DNA of 64,000 nt from Taeniopygia guttata (Eukaryota; Chordata; Aves; Passeriformes; Estrildidae): contig NC_133063.1 of NCBI RefSeq assembly GCF_048771995.1, forward strand, positions 16,554,063-16,618,062. Direction: 5' to 3'. The notes beneath the pieces are model-generated. The model was not told the origin of the DNA and did not search any database. It saw only the letters and a list, made by a program, of their open reading frames with translations. The position numbers and the translations under genes are program-made. Numbering within the stretch: the first letter of the stretch is position 1; each line of letters begins with the position of its first letter. Positions 26,015 through 39,620 of this stretch are shown in pieces.

Positions 26015-26035
26015 TGACCATGCTATGCATGGTCA
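26015..26035. repeat. perfect 9-bp inverted repeat, 3-bp loop
   Basis: TGACCATGC-TAT-GCATGGTCA. The outer hexamers TGACCA/TGGTCA form an everted pair of nuclear-receptor-like half-sites nine bases apart. Function is not shown. Confidence 0.6.
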
Positions 26036-29000
26036 ATATTTACATATTTATATAGTTTTTTTTGCATTTGTGGATTCTGCTGATTAAATGATTAAAGAGA
26101 AATGAAGAGTAATTACAGATTGGAAATGGCTTTGCCTTCTCCAGCATCTAGTCACAGGATAGAGGGTGCTTCTGGCATTGCAGATAACGTAGAATAAAAG
26201 CCCAAAAGAGAAAACTAAATCATGCCATTGAAAATACAGTTAATTTGAATCAACAATAAGCTGACAGAAGAGGATAAAGAGTTGGATCCACAATAAGGGC
26301 CCCTAAGAGAGTATTCTATATGAAGTTGCCATCAATCTGGATATGTTTGAATGCATACAGAAATATATCAGACATTTGTCTTCAGATGTTTCTATTTTAT
26401 ACTTCATTTATTTTCAAATTGTCTTTTTTTTTTTCTCACAACTGTGATCCCTTCTTCTGCCATCCATAAGAATTCTTAGGATAGCTAGTGAAGCATCCAA
26501 ACAGAGATAAAAAAATGAAATAAATGTGCCATGTGGAAAAGCCTAGGAAGTCAGGAAATCAGATCAAACCTCTGGAGCTCTGTAGAAAACAATCATTAGA
26601 GTGAGCAAAGTGATGGCAGTGGTGCAGTGTAAAGATGTGCAGACTGCACCACAAGACCTCTCATCCCCTCCCAAGGAGACCTGCAGCACATGCTTTTCTA
26701 TTCAAAGAGTACCTCTGGAGGAAGAGAAATTTCCATCTCCAAGTAACCAAAGATTTCCTGAAAGACAGAAAACAGTTTTTGCTCTCACCTTGACTCCCAA
26801 GGGGGCTGTGTTCTTCATAGTTTTTGTTCTCCCTCCCCCAAAACCATTCTCACCATTCTCCACAAACTTTGCCTCACTCTTGTACCTAGACTATTATGGC
26901 TGCTTCATTTCCACTATCTTCTTTCTAGTGGTTGATATCTTCAGGAAACCAAAACTTTCTTGTGCATAAGATGCAGCTGTAGTTATCAGTGTACTGTGGT
27001 AAGATTAGAACAAGGCAGTGGATGCTGGCTGTGAAATAGTACATGCAGCTTTCCAAGGGTTGTTAATTTTTTTTAAAAGAGAGAGACAAACAATCCAAAC
27101 CAAAGAAATGTTATCCATGGAGGGACTGGACTGCCAATATGATTGATTTAATTCTTAGGCATGAAACATTTATGAATGGATCTTTCACTGCATACTCAAG
27201 GCTTGGGTCAACATAAAAATTAGTGATACCTAAAAACCTCATGACTTTAATTAGAGTGAAAAGTTCTAAAAGCCATGTCCAAGGTAGAAATTCCTGACAT
27301 TTAAAACTACTGGGAAAAAAATTGGGAAATTTTGATTTATGCTTCCATCTTTGAAACCATCTATGTTTCTGGTGCCTGATGTCCTTCCTGGGGTAAAGTT
27401 TTAAGTCTACCTTCCAATCAGACCAAATGGAGACTATTATGTGTCTGTTACAATTCTGTCTTCACCCAAAACCTCAAATTACATTATTATTTTCCAAATA
27501 TGTCTCAGACTGAGCCAGAAGACTGCAATGAGCTGTATAGTTCAAGCATTCTGCAATATAAACATGTTCAGGTTCTCTAGAATGAGAGTTCAATAATTTC
27601 TGCCAAGGTGCCAAATTTTCAAAGGGTTTCTCTAGCTGCACTGCAAAACTTTTAAGACATGAACTTCAGGAAAAACCATCTGAAAGGTCAGACGCATATG
27701 TATCTTCTGTGTGTAACTTTTCATTTATGCAAAAACAGGTTGCTACACTGCAACCAATTAAGATTAACCTACCAACTTTTAAACAAAATTACTCTTTTTA
27801 TTATTGAATAGCAAAAGGTTTCATTAGCACAGATTACAGTACTAATTATTAAAGTATTCTAATACATATGAAGGAACACATAGGAATGGATAAGATAGCT
27901 GGACCTGATAGGACAAAGAGCAGAAGCATTGCTACAAAGCAAAAACCTGCTAAATCTAGCTAGTTGAGGCAGCAGCCCAGCAAGTAATTTAACTAGCTAA
28001 CAGGTTTAAATGTGACAGATTTCTGATGGATGGACCTTATTTTGCTTCAAAAATCTGTATTTCTTTTGCAGGCACAGCAGAAGCCATAAGATTATAGTAT
28101 ATTTATAATTTTTATAAAATTAAAGTAAAACTTCTCACAAAGTGGTCAAGAAAAACCTCTTCACAATAATTCACAAAAATGGGAAAAATTTGCTACACAA
28201 AACGTCTCCAGACAGATTTCCATGCTAAAAACATGTTGGCAGCGTTTGTAACTGGTGACATTTAATGATTCTAAGTTACTTTCAGAGGAAAATCAGGCAA
28301 AAAAAGGAGCAGGCAGGGTGCAGGTAGCAAAAGTGCTGTGGTGTCCTCAGAGGAACATCCTCCCAGGTGTGCATGTCCTTCCTCCCTCATGCACCAGGTG
28401 ATTTACCTCAAAGCTCTTTCCTATACTAATGCAACAGGTTTTCATGAGGGCCTGTTTGAAATCTCTGCTGGCTGGTGGTGCTTTTGATGTCCAAGTGTTT
28501 GAAAAATTGCTTTTTGGTAGAATAGCTTTGTTAAAGTTTAGGGCTTGACATACTTTAATGATCTCAGACCTAGGTGGGAGTTAACAAAGCTTAGGAAGTA
28601 GGATGTGTCAACCATATCAGACAAAAAGAATGCAGAATTTACAGGCTACAAGAACATTTGGCAGAGCTTGGTTGAGCTTTGAACTAGTGTGTTACTGGAT
28701 CTCCTGGGTCTCCATATGAAAGCGAGAGCAGCAGCTGCAGGGTAGGAAAATAGAGGAATGAATCTCATCCCACTGGAAACCGCTTCTCGGGAGAATCTGC
28801 TGTAACAACAGCACAGGGCTGGCTTGGGAAAGGCAGTGAGACCTACAGCATAGCAACAGCAGTGTGGCCACAAAACAGGTAAAATACTGGAGGCCCTGGG
28901 AAACCCGGTCCCCACAGCCTGGGTCAAAGGACACAGAGCTGTGAGCAGAAAGCAGCAACGGGACTGCAGGTGGGGCACCCAAAGAGCTGAGCAGCAGTGT

Positions 29001-30238
29001 GACACCCATGTCAGAGGGAAAAGAAAGATGGTTCTGGAGTGGCTGCCAGTTGAACTCGGGGACTGTCTGACTGTCATCTATGGAAATTGGTGAGGAGCAA
29101 AGGGCAGTCAGCCTTTAAACCCCTCTGCCTGGAGCCTCATCTTTTCCCTTTTCTTATTCAAATATCAGAAAGGTGGCTTCAATTCCTTCTGCAGCTAATT
29201 AGGCTAGATTACCCTAGTAGAAAAAAAAAGAGGGCTGCTGATACTGCTCTTCACAAGACCAGTCTATTGCAAATACCTGCACAATTTGCAACCCAATAAT
29301 TTTGTTGGTAGGTCAGATTTTAAGTATAGAACACACTCTTCTGTACGAGCTTATTTTGTGCCACTTTTGCAAACAAGGAGAAAGGGAGAATAGGAAAATA
29401 TTGGAAAATTGAGAGAAGAATAAAAAACAAAAGAGGGGAAAAGGAAAAAAATATTTTCTCCATAGGTCCCCCAGAAATAATCTGTAAGAAAAATTCAGTT
29501 ACTTTTGAAGTCCAACATAAACAGACGCAATGAACAGTGACATCCATGGTCAACTTACCCAGCTTGAACACAGCTGATGGAAAAAATAAATCTTGCTTCA
29601 AAATATTTTTTCCGCAAATTGTCTGTTCAAGATTTGTTTATTTGATGCAGAGCGATTTGACAGGAAAATTTATTTCCAGGAAAGGAAGTCTTTTCCTCAA
29701 CATTATAGGTGATATATGAGGATTGAGCTGAACAGAGAAATGCCTTCCATATCAACAAATGACGGAAATTAGAGTTTGGATACAAAACCTTCCATGTAAT
29801 TATCTTCCATGTACAAGAAATAATTTCATTAATCCAATGATACTTAAAATAGAGCAAATGAGGGCCCAAAAGAGCCACAGTGCTACATGCTCAATGTGAG
29901 GGCTGAGAGCCAAAGTTACTACCAGGATCCTGACAAGTGTTTTTATCTTTATGTATCTATCCATCTGAATCCATTTCTACGCTGCCTTACGGAGCCTATC
30001 TCAGTACTTGAACTGCACAAAATAACATGTTCTAAAATATTTGTATTGTATTGTCTCCTGGTAAAAGTAGCCGTCAAAACTCTTTCTGGAATATGAAAAC
30101 ACCAATTACAAAGCAAGAACATCTAACAGAGAAATAAAGCTGTTACAAAGCAGTACATGTCAAAATAGATGCTTTTTCCACCACAAGGTTTTTCAAAATG
30201 TAATAACTTCATGAGATCCTGATAGTACTAAACAGGGT

Positions 30239-30413
30239 CACTGAAACAGGCTCCCCACGGAAGTGGTCCCAGCACTAAGCCTAACAGAGTTCAAGGAGCA
30301 CTTGAATGCTCTGAGCCGTATGGTTTTAATTCTCTGAGGTCCAGGCAGTGGGACTCAATGAGCCTTGTGGGTCCCTTCCAGCCTGGGATGTTCTGTGATT
30401 CTGATTCTCTGTG
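30239..30413 (+). mobile_element. CR1 3'-end fragment
   Basis: About 175 bp of CR1 tail: 'caggctccccacggaagtgg', 'gagttcaaggagcacttgaa', 'gggtcccttccagcctggga', ending in partly decayed octamers (TTCTGTGATTCTGATTCTCTGTGA). Confidence 0.82.
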
Positions 30414-32716
30414 AATATGCCTGGAGATCTTCGTGCCATCAGCATTGCAGGGTAGAAAAGCTGGGTCTTGAGGTAAACACAGTCTGCTGCTCTTGGCTCT
30501 CAGCTGTGTTTGAGAGCGTTTATAATACAGTGTTGCCTGCTGGGCTAAACATGTGCTTAGATTGTGAACTGGTGGGTTTGAATGACATGCTTTTATAGGC
30601 AGCTGCTCTTGGGCTGACTCAAGATTTTACTCTCCTTACCACACCACTCTTTTCAGGTCAAAGTTTCCAAGCATAAGCACAAAGACAATTCTTCACTTCA
30701 GCCAATATCCATCTCAACAAATTTTCATTAAGACTTGATTGCCTTGTAACCAGCTTAGGCTGAGAGAAGCACAAGTCCTCTTGGAGAATCAAGTCATTAA
30801 ATCACAACCTCTGGGACCTGACAACATTTACTAGCAGCTCAGCATAAAGAAAACAGGTATGTGCTTTTCAGCTACCTCCCTTTTTATGACACAGTGAAAT
30901 ATATACGTCGTCATCCTGAGAGTTTCTAACTACTAGACTAGTGTGTGTGCACAGCAGCAGATGTTACAAAAATTTGCAAAAAAAAAACAAAACCAGTGCT
31001 GAGCAGACTAACAAAAAATCTGCATCAAAGATTGAGAGATAGAGAAGACCAGAATGAAACCAGCAAAAATTGCTGGATTTGTGCACAAATTAAAACGAGA
31101 TACCACAGGCAATGTTAAATGTGAGGCAAGAAACCATCTTTACACGCATCAGATCTAAATTCAGTAAAATCGATTATGAAATGAATAATTACAATCTAGT
31201 GACATGTTTGTATCACTTTTAAATCAAAACTTAATCAAAACCATGCTCAGAGAGTCTGCAATATTTCTGAAGGAAAGAGCAGTAAGTTCAGAATGGAGCC
31301 ATTTAAACCATTTGCATGGCAAGAATCAAATAGGCTTGATGATTTAAATTAAACAGTTTATGCAGAGTCATCAGTCTAACTAGCACGATTGATATGGATA
31401 CTGGGAGAGAGGCTGCCCCTGCAAGGAGAAGTATGTAAGGAAATTCAGGAAATGGACAGAGGAAAGGATGGGGAACAAATGATGAACCAGATCATATTTC
31501 TCTTTCCTGACATTGCCACATCAGTCTCCTCACCCACTCTTCCACCCTGCAAGGTGTCCTTTGTCTACCAATAGCCACAGCAGAAGTGTGGCATACGTGT
31601 GTGGATGAGGGTGGCTCTCAGAAATCTGCTCTGCCACAAGGTACTTCTGCCCTTGAGACACCTGGACATCCCACTCTGGCTCTGGGGCAACCAGTTCCAC
31701 TGCCAGCCATGGCTACCCATGGCCACTGTGAGCAATGTTGTTTTCCCCACTCCTGCTTATGGCCACCCAAATCTGCACATGTGTTTCCTATGTCTCCAGT
31801 ACCTGCTTCTCATCTTCATTATTGCCCCCTCTCAGACCACCTCTTTATCTAGGACACACCTCCATGAAATGCAACTCTAGCAAACTCATTATTTTCTGCA
31901 GTCTGCTGCAGCCTGCAGGGCACAGCTGAACTTTCATGGGGGCACTTTGCAGTTTTATCCACAAGAAATACAAGGGAATTATCTTAGATGACTAAGCTGC
32001 TATTGACACTGGCAGACTGGAGTTCTAATTAGTTTCTGCTGCAATGGATGTGCCACAAATTACTAGAATTCAGTTCAAATTTTTTTGTTCGGTTCAATTT
32101 TTTTTTTTAAATCCATAGATATGAATGACAACATGGCTATATAAAGCCCATCTTCACATGAAGGGAAGTGCTTATGCCAGTCATGCCATAGTTTATTCCC
32201 ATCACTTTGGTCATCACCTGCTTCTTTTCAGACCAGTACAAATGCAGTGCTATTTCCTTTCCTCCTTCTTCTCACATAATGTTAAGCCATTTTAAAAAAT
32301 CTGAAAAAGCTAAACATTTAATCTTATTTTTCAGGCTTCCCATTTTATGCAAGCATGGGGGTGACAAGTAAAAGGCAGTGTAGGATCTCTTTATGTATTT
32401 TATAAGACAAACAGAAAGAATAGTAAATGGCAGCTACATTGTAAATGTCAGTGTACAAAGGCAACACCGCTTTCTACCTACAGGCTCACAAGAAGACATC
32501 AGAGAGTGGCTTTTAAGCACAATGGGAATGGCATCATTTAGAATAAAAAATGGGGATAAGCATTTTTTTTTAATTGCTTGGTTTTGCCATGCAGAGAAAA
32601 ATGGCCACGGAAGTTATTTCTGTGGGGCCGTGGGGGGACAAATAGAGTCACACAGTAAAATCCATCAATCCTATGAAAGCAACAAGGGTGGTAACACGTC
32701 AAATGAATGCACAAGT

Positions 32717-32733
32717 AAAAAAAAAAAAAAAAA
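32717..32733 (+). repeat. poly(A) tract, 17 A
   Basis: A 17-nt homopolymer that gives the lysine run in the 160-codon open frame at 32,393-32,875. No retrocopy structure was recognised. Confidence 0.85.
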
Positions 32734-35700
32734 CAGGCATTGTTCTCACATTGTCACTGAGGAGTCTGTTAGCCTCAGCTGTCATGTTTACCCCCAAATA
32801 AAAGACAAACAATTTCAGAAAAATTGCACTACTGCAACTCTTCTTGTGTGTGGAATAGGAACAATAATTAGATAGAGGTCCCTATTGTTTGACCTCTAAA
32901 AACAGGTACATTTTTCATTTAGTACATTTTGAAGAAAAAAAGTTGTCTCATTAGAAGTATCCTCCTGACAGCTTTTTGTTAAGGCAACCTGTCAACAAGG
33001 TGCTGGGCAAGTATGTTATAAACTTCTGCCTAAAAGCAGTGAATAAAACTATTGTGTGTCTGGTATATTGCATATCCATGGGGCTGGAAAAAATTCTCAG
33101 GACACATGACTCCATCAGGGCAGGACTCTACCACACAGCCCACAGGAAAGCCCCCTTTTTGTATTACCTGTTTCCAGTACTGGCATTACATACCTGTAAA
33201 CCACAAAAAATAATAGATGTCTAGCACTATAGCACCTTGCAGAACCCAGGATTAAAAACCTAATGTCTACAGCACAAAGTGCTCGTGTTTCTGTTTTGCA
33301 AAATTATCATGTTTAATCCAGAGAGGAAGGGAAACAGGATCATTGTTAAAAAACAAATTGTTTTTCCTCAGAGGTATGCCACCATCAAAACCAACTGGAG
33401 ATATCTTGAACAAGATCTTCTGTCTGGAGAGCTGAAAGCAATCCTGCCAAGTCATGTATGATCTGTGAGAAATACAAATACCACCTTTGGATAAAATAGA
33501 ATTAAATAAACTTAAGTTTTGGACTCAATGCAGAAAATGTAAAGGATGGTTTTACTAGTCCATATTAGTTTCTTTTTGTTATCCTGACCTCATTTTTTTC
33601 ACACAAACATACACATACAATCCTGAAAGATTTAACTGACTTATCTCTTAGGGAATATTATCAGCTCTCTAAATGACCTCATATGAAAGATCTCTGTTGC
33701 TACCCTTTTACTGGCACTTTCTATGTAGCAGCTGAATGAATAGGATCAGAGTACAACTGATAGCAACACCTTTGCTTCTGATTCACACGAGCTGCTCAGC
33801 TCACAGACCTGGACAGAGCAGGGGTAACCTGGCAGCTGAAGATGCTGGAGGTGCAGTGGCCAGTACCTTGGGCTACAGAAGGGACAAACTGCTGCTTTTG
33901 GGTTTTCTGCCCTTCGTGTTCATACCCTCTAATACAATAGTTGCTGTTAATTCTTTGCTAAAATGCCTACATTTTATTGTTAAAATACCTACTCAATACA
34001 TCATTTTACTGTGGGAAACTATGGTACCATAGTGGAAAAATGTCCAAGCCTTTACTTAGCTAAATTTTCTCTACCGAAAAGTGAGGAGATAATTTTATTT
34101 TGAAATATATTCATTCAATAAGTTGTTTTTCTCACTTGTCTCTGGTCTTTTAGCTATGATGAAGAGGCAGTGATTAAACTGGAGAATAAGTAAACTCTGC
34201 ATGTATAGTTCAGTGGTTTAAGGACTGAGGAAAAACAGAACAATATTTTTGCATTTTCATGTGACCCAATCAATGGATTGAATTCTAAGTATGGTCACAG
34301 TGCCCTCTGCTGAAATATAAAGCCCTCCATGAAAAAATAAACAATGTTTAAGAACCCAAACAGGCATAAGAACAATATAATTCCTATTCAAATATGAATG
34401 ATAAAAATAATTTTGCAAGCTATTTGGGATCATAGGCTTTCCCTTCACAGCAGTGTTGTTGGGAAACATTTTGTTTCCAACTTTGTTTCTCCGCTATGAA
34501 AACTGTGAAGCATAACTCACAACAAAAATCACAGAGAGCCTTGTTAAGGGATCTTCCCAGCCTGACCACACACAAGGCTCTGGCAGTCACTCCCACCACC
34601 AGGGACTGTCACAGCTGGGACCAAAGCCTCTTCTTGGTGGCCACTCCAGTGACCTGACAGGTCCCACCTGACTCCTACACATTCTCACAGGGCCAGCCCC
34701 AGGTATTCTGGCACTTTCTTGAGCCTTATTTCTTAGTGTTTCAGGGACAAAATTATGACTAAGACCAGGAAAGAGAAAAATATCTAATAGATGTTTAAGT
34801 CTGAACTGATGTCAACTAATGAGTTTTACACATTTGACATCTCTTGAAAAAAACTGATCAGGAAGGAGGAACTCTGTAATGGGCAAGGAAAATGCCCATT
34901 TCAGAGAAACTCAGATGCCCCTCCTGATATGGTGTGCTGGGCAGTGCAAGGGGCCTGGTCCCCTGCACCGTATTTAAAGATATGTAGGCAATGGGTTAGG
35001 AACAAACAATTCCACAGGCTCAGCTACAAGCATGTTTGGAGCAGGCTGCTGTTGCAAGTACTAGCTGGCATCAAATATCCCAATGCAGTTGCTATCCTCT
35101 GTCTCCATCTGTACCTTTCAATCTGCTACTGAAAGTCAAAAGCTATCTTTATTGCTATGCATATCTGCTTTTCAGAGCCCACACACTAATGTTTGGTAAA
35201 AACGTAGCTTTTAAAGAAAAAAATACCCAAGATGGGGAAAACAGACTCCTACCTCCCAACCAAGTTCAATTTCTCCTGTCTCCAGCGGATTATTGCCATG
35301 TTTTATACAAGCGGCAACTGCTTCTGAGGTTTTGTTGTTGTGTTTTTTAATTGCAATTTAAAATGGCATGAGAGTTATGGCAGGGATATCTGAGAACATG
35401 TCTGCTAGTTGATTAAACCATGATCCTTAGTCATGCTGAGAGTCAGCCTGAGATTTTACTCAACAGCCTGCTCTCAGGTTTGTGTTTGAAGATGCACATG
35501 TGTGGAGATTTTCTGTTGGTAACATCTGCAGTTTAATGCTCAGGTTGGAGTAGGAGCTAGCAGGCAAGAAAAATCTCTTCTTCAGCAAATTGTGTTGTCT
35601 CTTTAAATTCTTTCTTCATTTCCCCAGCGGTCCCATTCAAGATACTCTTTAATATGCGCTCATGGCAATGCACACTTTATGTTTCTTATTGTGGTGCTCA

Positions 35701-37451
35701 AATGATAACTCCAGCTAAGTTCACTCAAAGGTTATTCTAATTCCCTCCATCAAGATTTCAATTTAGAGACTTACACTAAACCATTAATTAAAGTGACCTT
35801 TTTTTATTACTGCAAATTTCCATCTTAACCAGTTAATGTGGTGGCAAGTCTTTCTTTGTTGTTTTGCCTGGCAGGGAGATCTCCTGAAATTGCAGTATCT
35901 GCTGGATAGGTGCCACGTGGTAAAGCAATCCACAATCCCTGCCATTTGGCATTGCCTCTTCTGGCTCCAAGCATGCTGGAGCTGCCAATACCCCAGCAAG
36001 GGACCCCTCACCATTACAGGCTGTAGCAGAGACACACCAAAAACCCCTTTTGCAAACAATCACAAACCTCCCGGGGTCTGAGATACCATGCACTGGCCAA
36101 CACGCCTGAAATGTTCAAGGAAAGTTGTGTTTCAAAGAAGCCTTACTCCAAAACATTTCACTCCAGAAATACTTGGCAACAGATTCTTCTGAATCTGAAT
36201 TTCTGAGCTGATCAACCATATCCTTTCTCTCTCTGTCTGCTGGCTACAGCCAGGCAGGTGTGACACCTCTACTCTTCTGTGTGTTTGTCTGTGGTTTCTC
36301 TGAGTGTGAGACCACAGCCCATGTAGGGTTTTCTCTGCATCTGATGAAAGTTCTTGTAAAAACAATAGGACTAAATTTTAGTTTTGCAGATCACAGCACT
36401 TCTTGCTTCACAAGCCTTGCTGGAGGCAATTTACAAAAATGTAAATTCTACTGGTCTATGTGGTCCACAGCTTGATGCCAGCTTTTATTGAAAAACTTCC
36501 TTTAGAAGAGAACTTTCCTTTTTCTGGTAATATTCCTGGGAAAAATATTTTGCTGGCAAATGTGTTCATCTGCTGGCATTTGCTTTTCCATATTTCTTAC
36601 CTTTTGATCTAAGTATCTGTTAGGATGAGAGCATACATTACTGTGAATCAGATGTGCGCTGAAAGCCGGAGCATTTGCTTCTCTGCAGTTTTGAAATGAA
36701 TTATGCATGACATAGGAAGGAAATCAGTAGCCACTGAACTTATTTTGCTTACTGTGCCACTGTCTTGGCCTAACACACTCTGTTCCCTGACCCCTTTTAC
36801 GGAAGAGCTGTTTCCTGCACAGGAACCTATTCCTGTTTGTGACATACTTTATCTGAAAAAGAAAAATCATGCCAACCATTACAGACATTTCTTTCCTAAA
36901 CTAATTCTCTTCCATGATAAATCAACCCTTTCTATCGTGTGATCCCCCCACATTTTCTCTGAGACAGTCTCTACACAACCAGTAAAAGAAGCTTTGGGGA
37001 TGAACTTTTCTGGAAATGAAAGTATTTCTATATATAACTACATTGGATTTCGAAACCAGACCTGAATATCTGGATATCCCATTCCTAGTGGATTATTATA
37101 TGGACAGCATATTTTTGGTATCAGTATCACTGGCTTCCTATCTTCCAAAAAATTATGTTCAATTGTAGTCCTGTAACTTATCTGTCACATAAAAAATAAG
37201 TTGTAGTACAGCAAATGTATCAATGCCAAGGAAGGGCAGAGAAATCTGTGAAAAGTCAGTGAAAATACACACACATAGAAACCCCCACACACACCTTGCT
37301 ACCCACTGCTACATGGAGAAAGGTGGGTTTTGTTTGCTTTTATTCTCTAAATCTCACTGATGGCTCCTCTGGATGCAGCTGAGTTCTTCTGTTTATGAAG
37401 AAGGTTCACAGGTCCAACATGAGAACTTGGTTAAAAGGAGTAGAACTTAAA

Positions 37452-37513
37452 GCAAGAATTAATGGACTACAAAAATTGCCAATGAAATGCAAGAATTAAT
37501 GGACTACAAAAAT
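37452..37513 (+). repeat. 37-bp-spaced direct repeat
   Basis: The 25-bp sequence starting gcaagaattaatggactac occurs identically at 37,452-37,476 and 37,489-37,513, with a 12-bp spacer. Perfect identity suggests a recent slippage duplication. Confidence 0.9.
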
Positions 37514-38759
37514 GTCCAAATTACTTCTGCAATAATTACAAACAAAACCCCACACTTCCATTCAAACTCTTGTTCCTATGACCTTAACCTCACATAGTGG
37601 ATTGTGCACAAGTGAAGCATTTTTTGGATGACAGCTTAAAAAAAATTACAAAGATGGCCAGAGTAACTACCGTCTTTAGAGATCAAGGACTGTCTGTACC
37701 TGTATTATTACATCTTTGTCTAGTGAGAAACTTCATCTCATTTTGTACTTTCATTTTGCAGGTATATTCTAGCAAATGACATGTCTCTGTACACCTTAAT
37801 TACTTTGCATAACATTTCTGAGAATTCTTAATGTCTACAGTTAAGATACAGAGTGTTTGAGTCTTTTAAGCCCATGACCAGAATTTGGTTAACCATATGA
37901 CAGGGTTCACATATCGGTTATAGTGCATGTGCAGTCACCTGTGAGAAAGAAAACATGATTTTTACTCAAATTTACCATACACTGTGCTCTTAAAGAACAT
38001 TTATTTCCCTACTAAACTCTGTATTGAAACTTCATGCTCTGGGCAATCCAGCAGTGAGTTTCCTTATCAACTTCAGTTCTAGGCAATTAGTAATATCATT
38101 TACTATCTCACAGATCAGGCTTTCACAGGCAAACAGAGGAACTGTTTGCACACAAAAATATTTTGGTAATTTTTAGAATCTTCTTTGAAAAATAGAGTAA
38201 TATAGTTGTGTACACACTTATGTATTAAACACACATAAATCTAGAAATTACAATTCACTCAGGACCCTTGTTTTCTACTTGTATAATCACTACCTTTTAA
38301 ACATATGCGTATGAGTGTGAACTTTATTTATTAGCTTCATTTTGGACACCGATCTTGTATGTCACTACAAACCGTGAGGTTATTTGTGTACAGCTGCCCA
38401 GGGTGGGAGCATGTGGGGGGTAAAGAGTGCACAGTGACTGAAATGTGAAAGTAAGGAAGATGAAGAATAAGACAAAAACCAAACCAATTACTCCTACAAA
38501 GAGGGGATATCAACATTTCTAAGCTTCATATCAACACTCATTCTAATTCCATAATCTGCACTGCAAAGTGTTTAATCTGGCTCAATCCACATGATGCCTA
38601 TGGAAGAACTGAAACCCACCCTGACTCACAGATTACAAAGGGCCTGTTTGATGCCCAGCAAGCAACACTGCACACAAAAATAGGGAGGGGAAATGAATAT
38701 TTTTGCACAAGTTCTGTGTTATTAATTCCTTCAGTTTGAGAGGTTGCGGTTCCCTCATT

Positions 38760-38885
38760 TGAGATATTCTAGAACTGTCTGGATACAATGCCATGTGCTC
38801 TGGAACAACCCTGCTTGAGCAGAGAGATTGGACTATATTGCCAGCTGTGATCCCTTCCAAGGTAACTGATTCTGTGATTCTGTGA
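38760..38885 (+). mobile_element. CR1 3'-end fragment
   Basis: About 125 bp of CR1 tail. It contains 'tctggaacaaccctgcttga', 'gattggactatattgccagc' and 'gatcccttccaaggtaactg', and ends with tandem ATTCTGTG octamers near 38,868-38,884. Confidence 0.82.
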
Positions 38886-39620
38886 CACAGGAAGTGTCCC
38901 CACACCTGATGCCTATTCACCAAAGATATTTCTATGCATCTGTTTGATTTTGAGCGTGTTGCTACAATGTGAGTGACAAGGAGCAGAGAATTTTATGAAA
39001 GAAGTATATTTTGAGTGATGACTCTTGTTTGGAAAGTAATAAATGAGTGGATTAGGTTGCTCAAGGAATCACTGGCAAAGGTATTGGTAAAGCAGGTTTA
39101 AAATAGAAGTGAAAGGGCAAAAAAGTTTGTTGGCAAAGTTCACTCTATTATTTACCAGATAGTTAGAGCACACAGAAAAATTAGATTAAAATCTGAATCA
39201 GTCTAAAATAGAATCTATTTTAAATTATATACATAGAAGCTGGGGATGGAAAAAGGGTAAGGATGGGAAAGAGTAAGGATTAAAAGAAACAAGGGAGACT
39301 CCCCTATTGAATCACAAGATTCAGAGTGAATGCCTTTGCCAAACTGAGCCTTGGACTTGATCAAAAGTTTAGGCCTAAAGGTTTTAACATCACTTAAACT
39401 TAACAGTACTCAACAGCACCCAGTCAATGGCCTGACTTAAATAATTTGTTAGAAGAGTCAATAGAATTTACTGCAAGCACAACAGTAACTAACTTACACG
39501 TCTAGCTTACAAATCTGAAGTACCTAAGCAACTAAGAAGGCAACATTCACAGCACATTTGCTATAACATATTACACCTGTAGGCACACAGACGCAGAGGA
39601 GGATGTACAAGGTATATACC
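38886..39620. other. intergenic, no gene seen
   Basis: AT-rich sequence between a CR1 scrap and the LTR-like segment. Nothing recognisable. Confidence 0.55.

Larger units (their letters stand above)
19489..30238. other. intergenic, no gene seen
   Basis: This includes a T15 run at 20,172-20,186, the minisatellite at 21.7 kb, the A28 tract at 22.56 kb and the inverted repeat at 26,015. The patch at 28,640-29,080 is GC-richer and open for 143 codons on minus, with a second overlapping open frame. Its predicted peptide is Cys/Ser/Leu-rich and shows no known domain. Confidence 0.55.
30414..38759. other. intergenic, no gene seen
   Basis: GC-richer patches at 31,380-31,930, 34,540-34,730 and 35,840-36,110 have short open frames on both strands but no conserved motif. 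The 160-codon plus-strand frame at 32,393-32,875 is the longest outside the CCTCT array. It includes a homopolymer-encoded lysine run. Confidence 0.55.

Noticed and set aside
28646..29077. 143-codon minus-strand frame as a gene
   Set aside because: No domain, no splice context, and a second overlapping frame of similar length suggests base composition and not selection.
35836..36081. Exon-like segment with a splice-acceptor look and a GDLLKLQYLLDRCHV peptide, faintly ankyrin-like
   Set aside because: The resemblance is limited to about 15 residues. The rest of the frame is Cys/Trp-rich noise and the opposite strand is also open.
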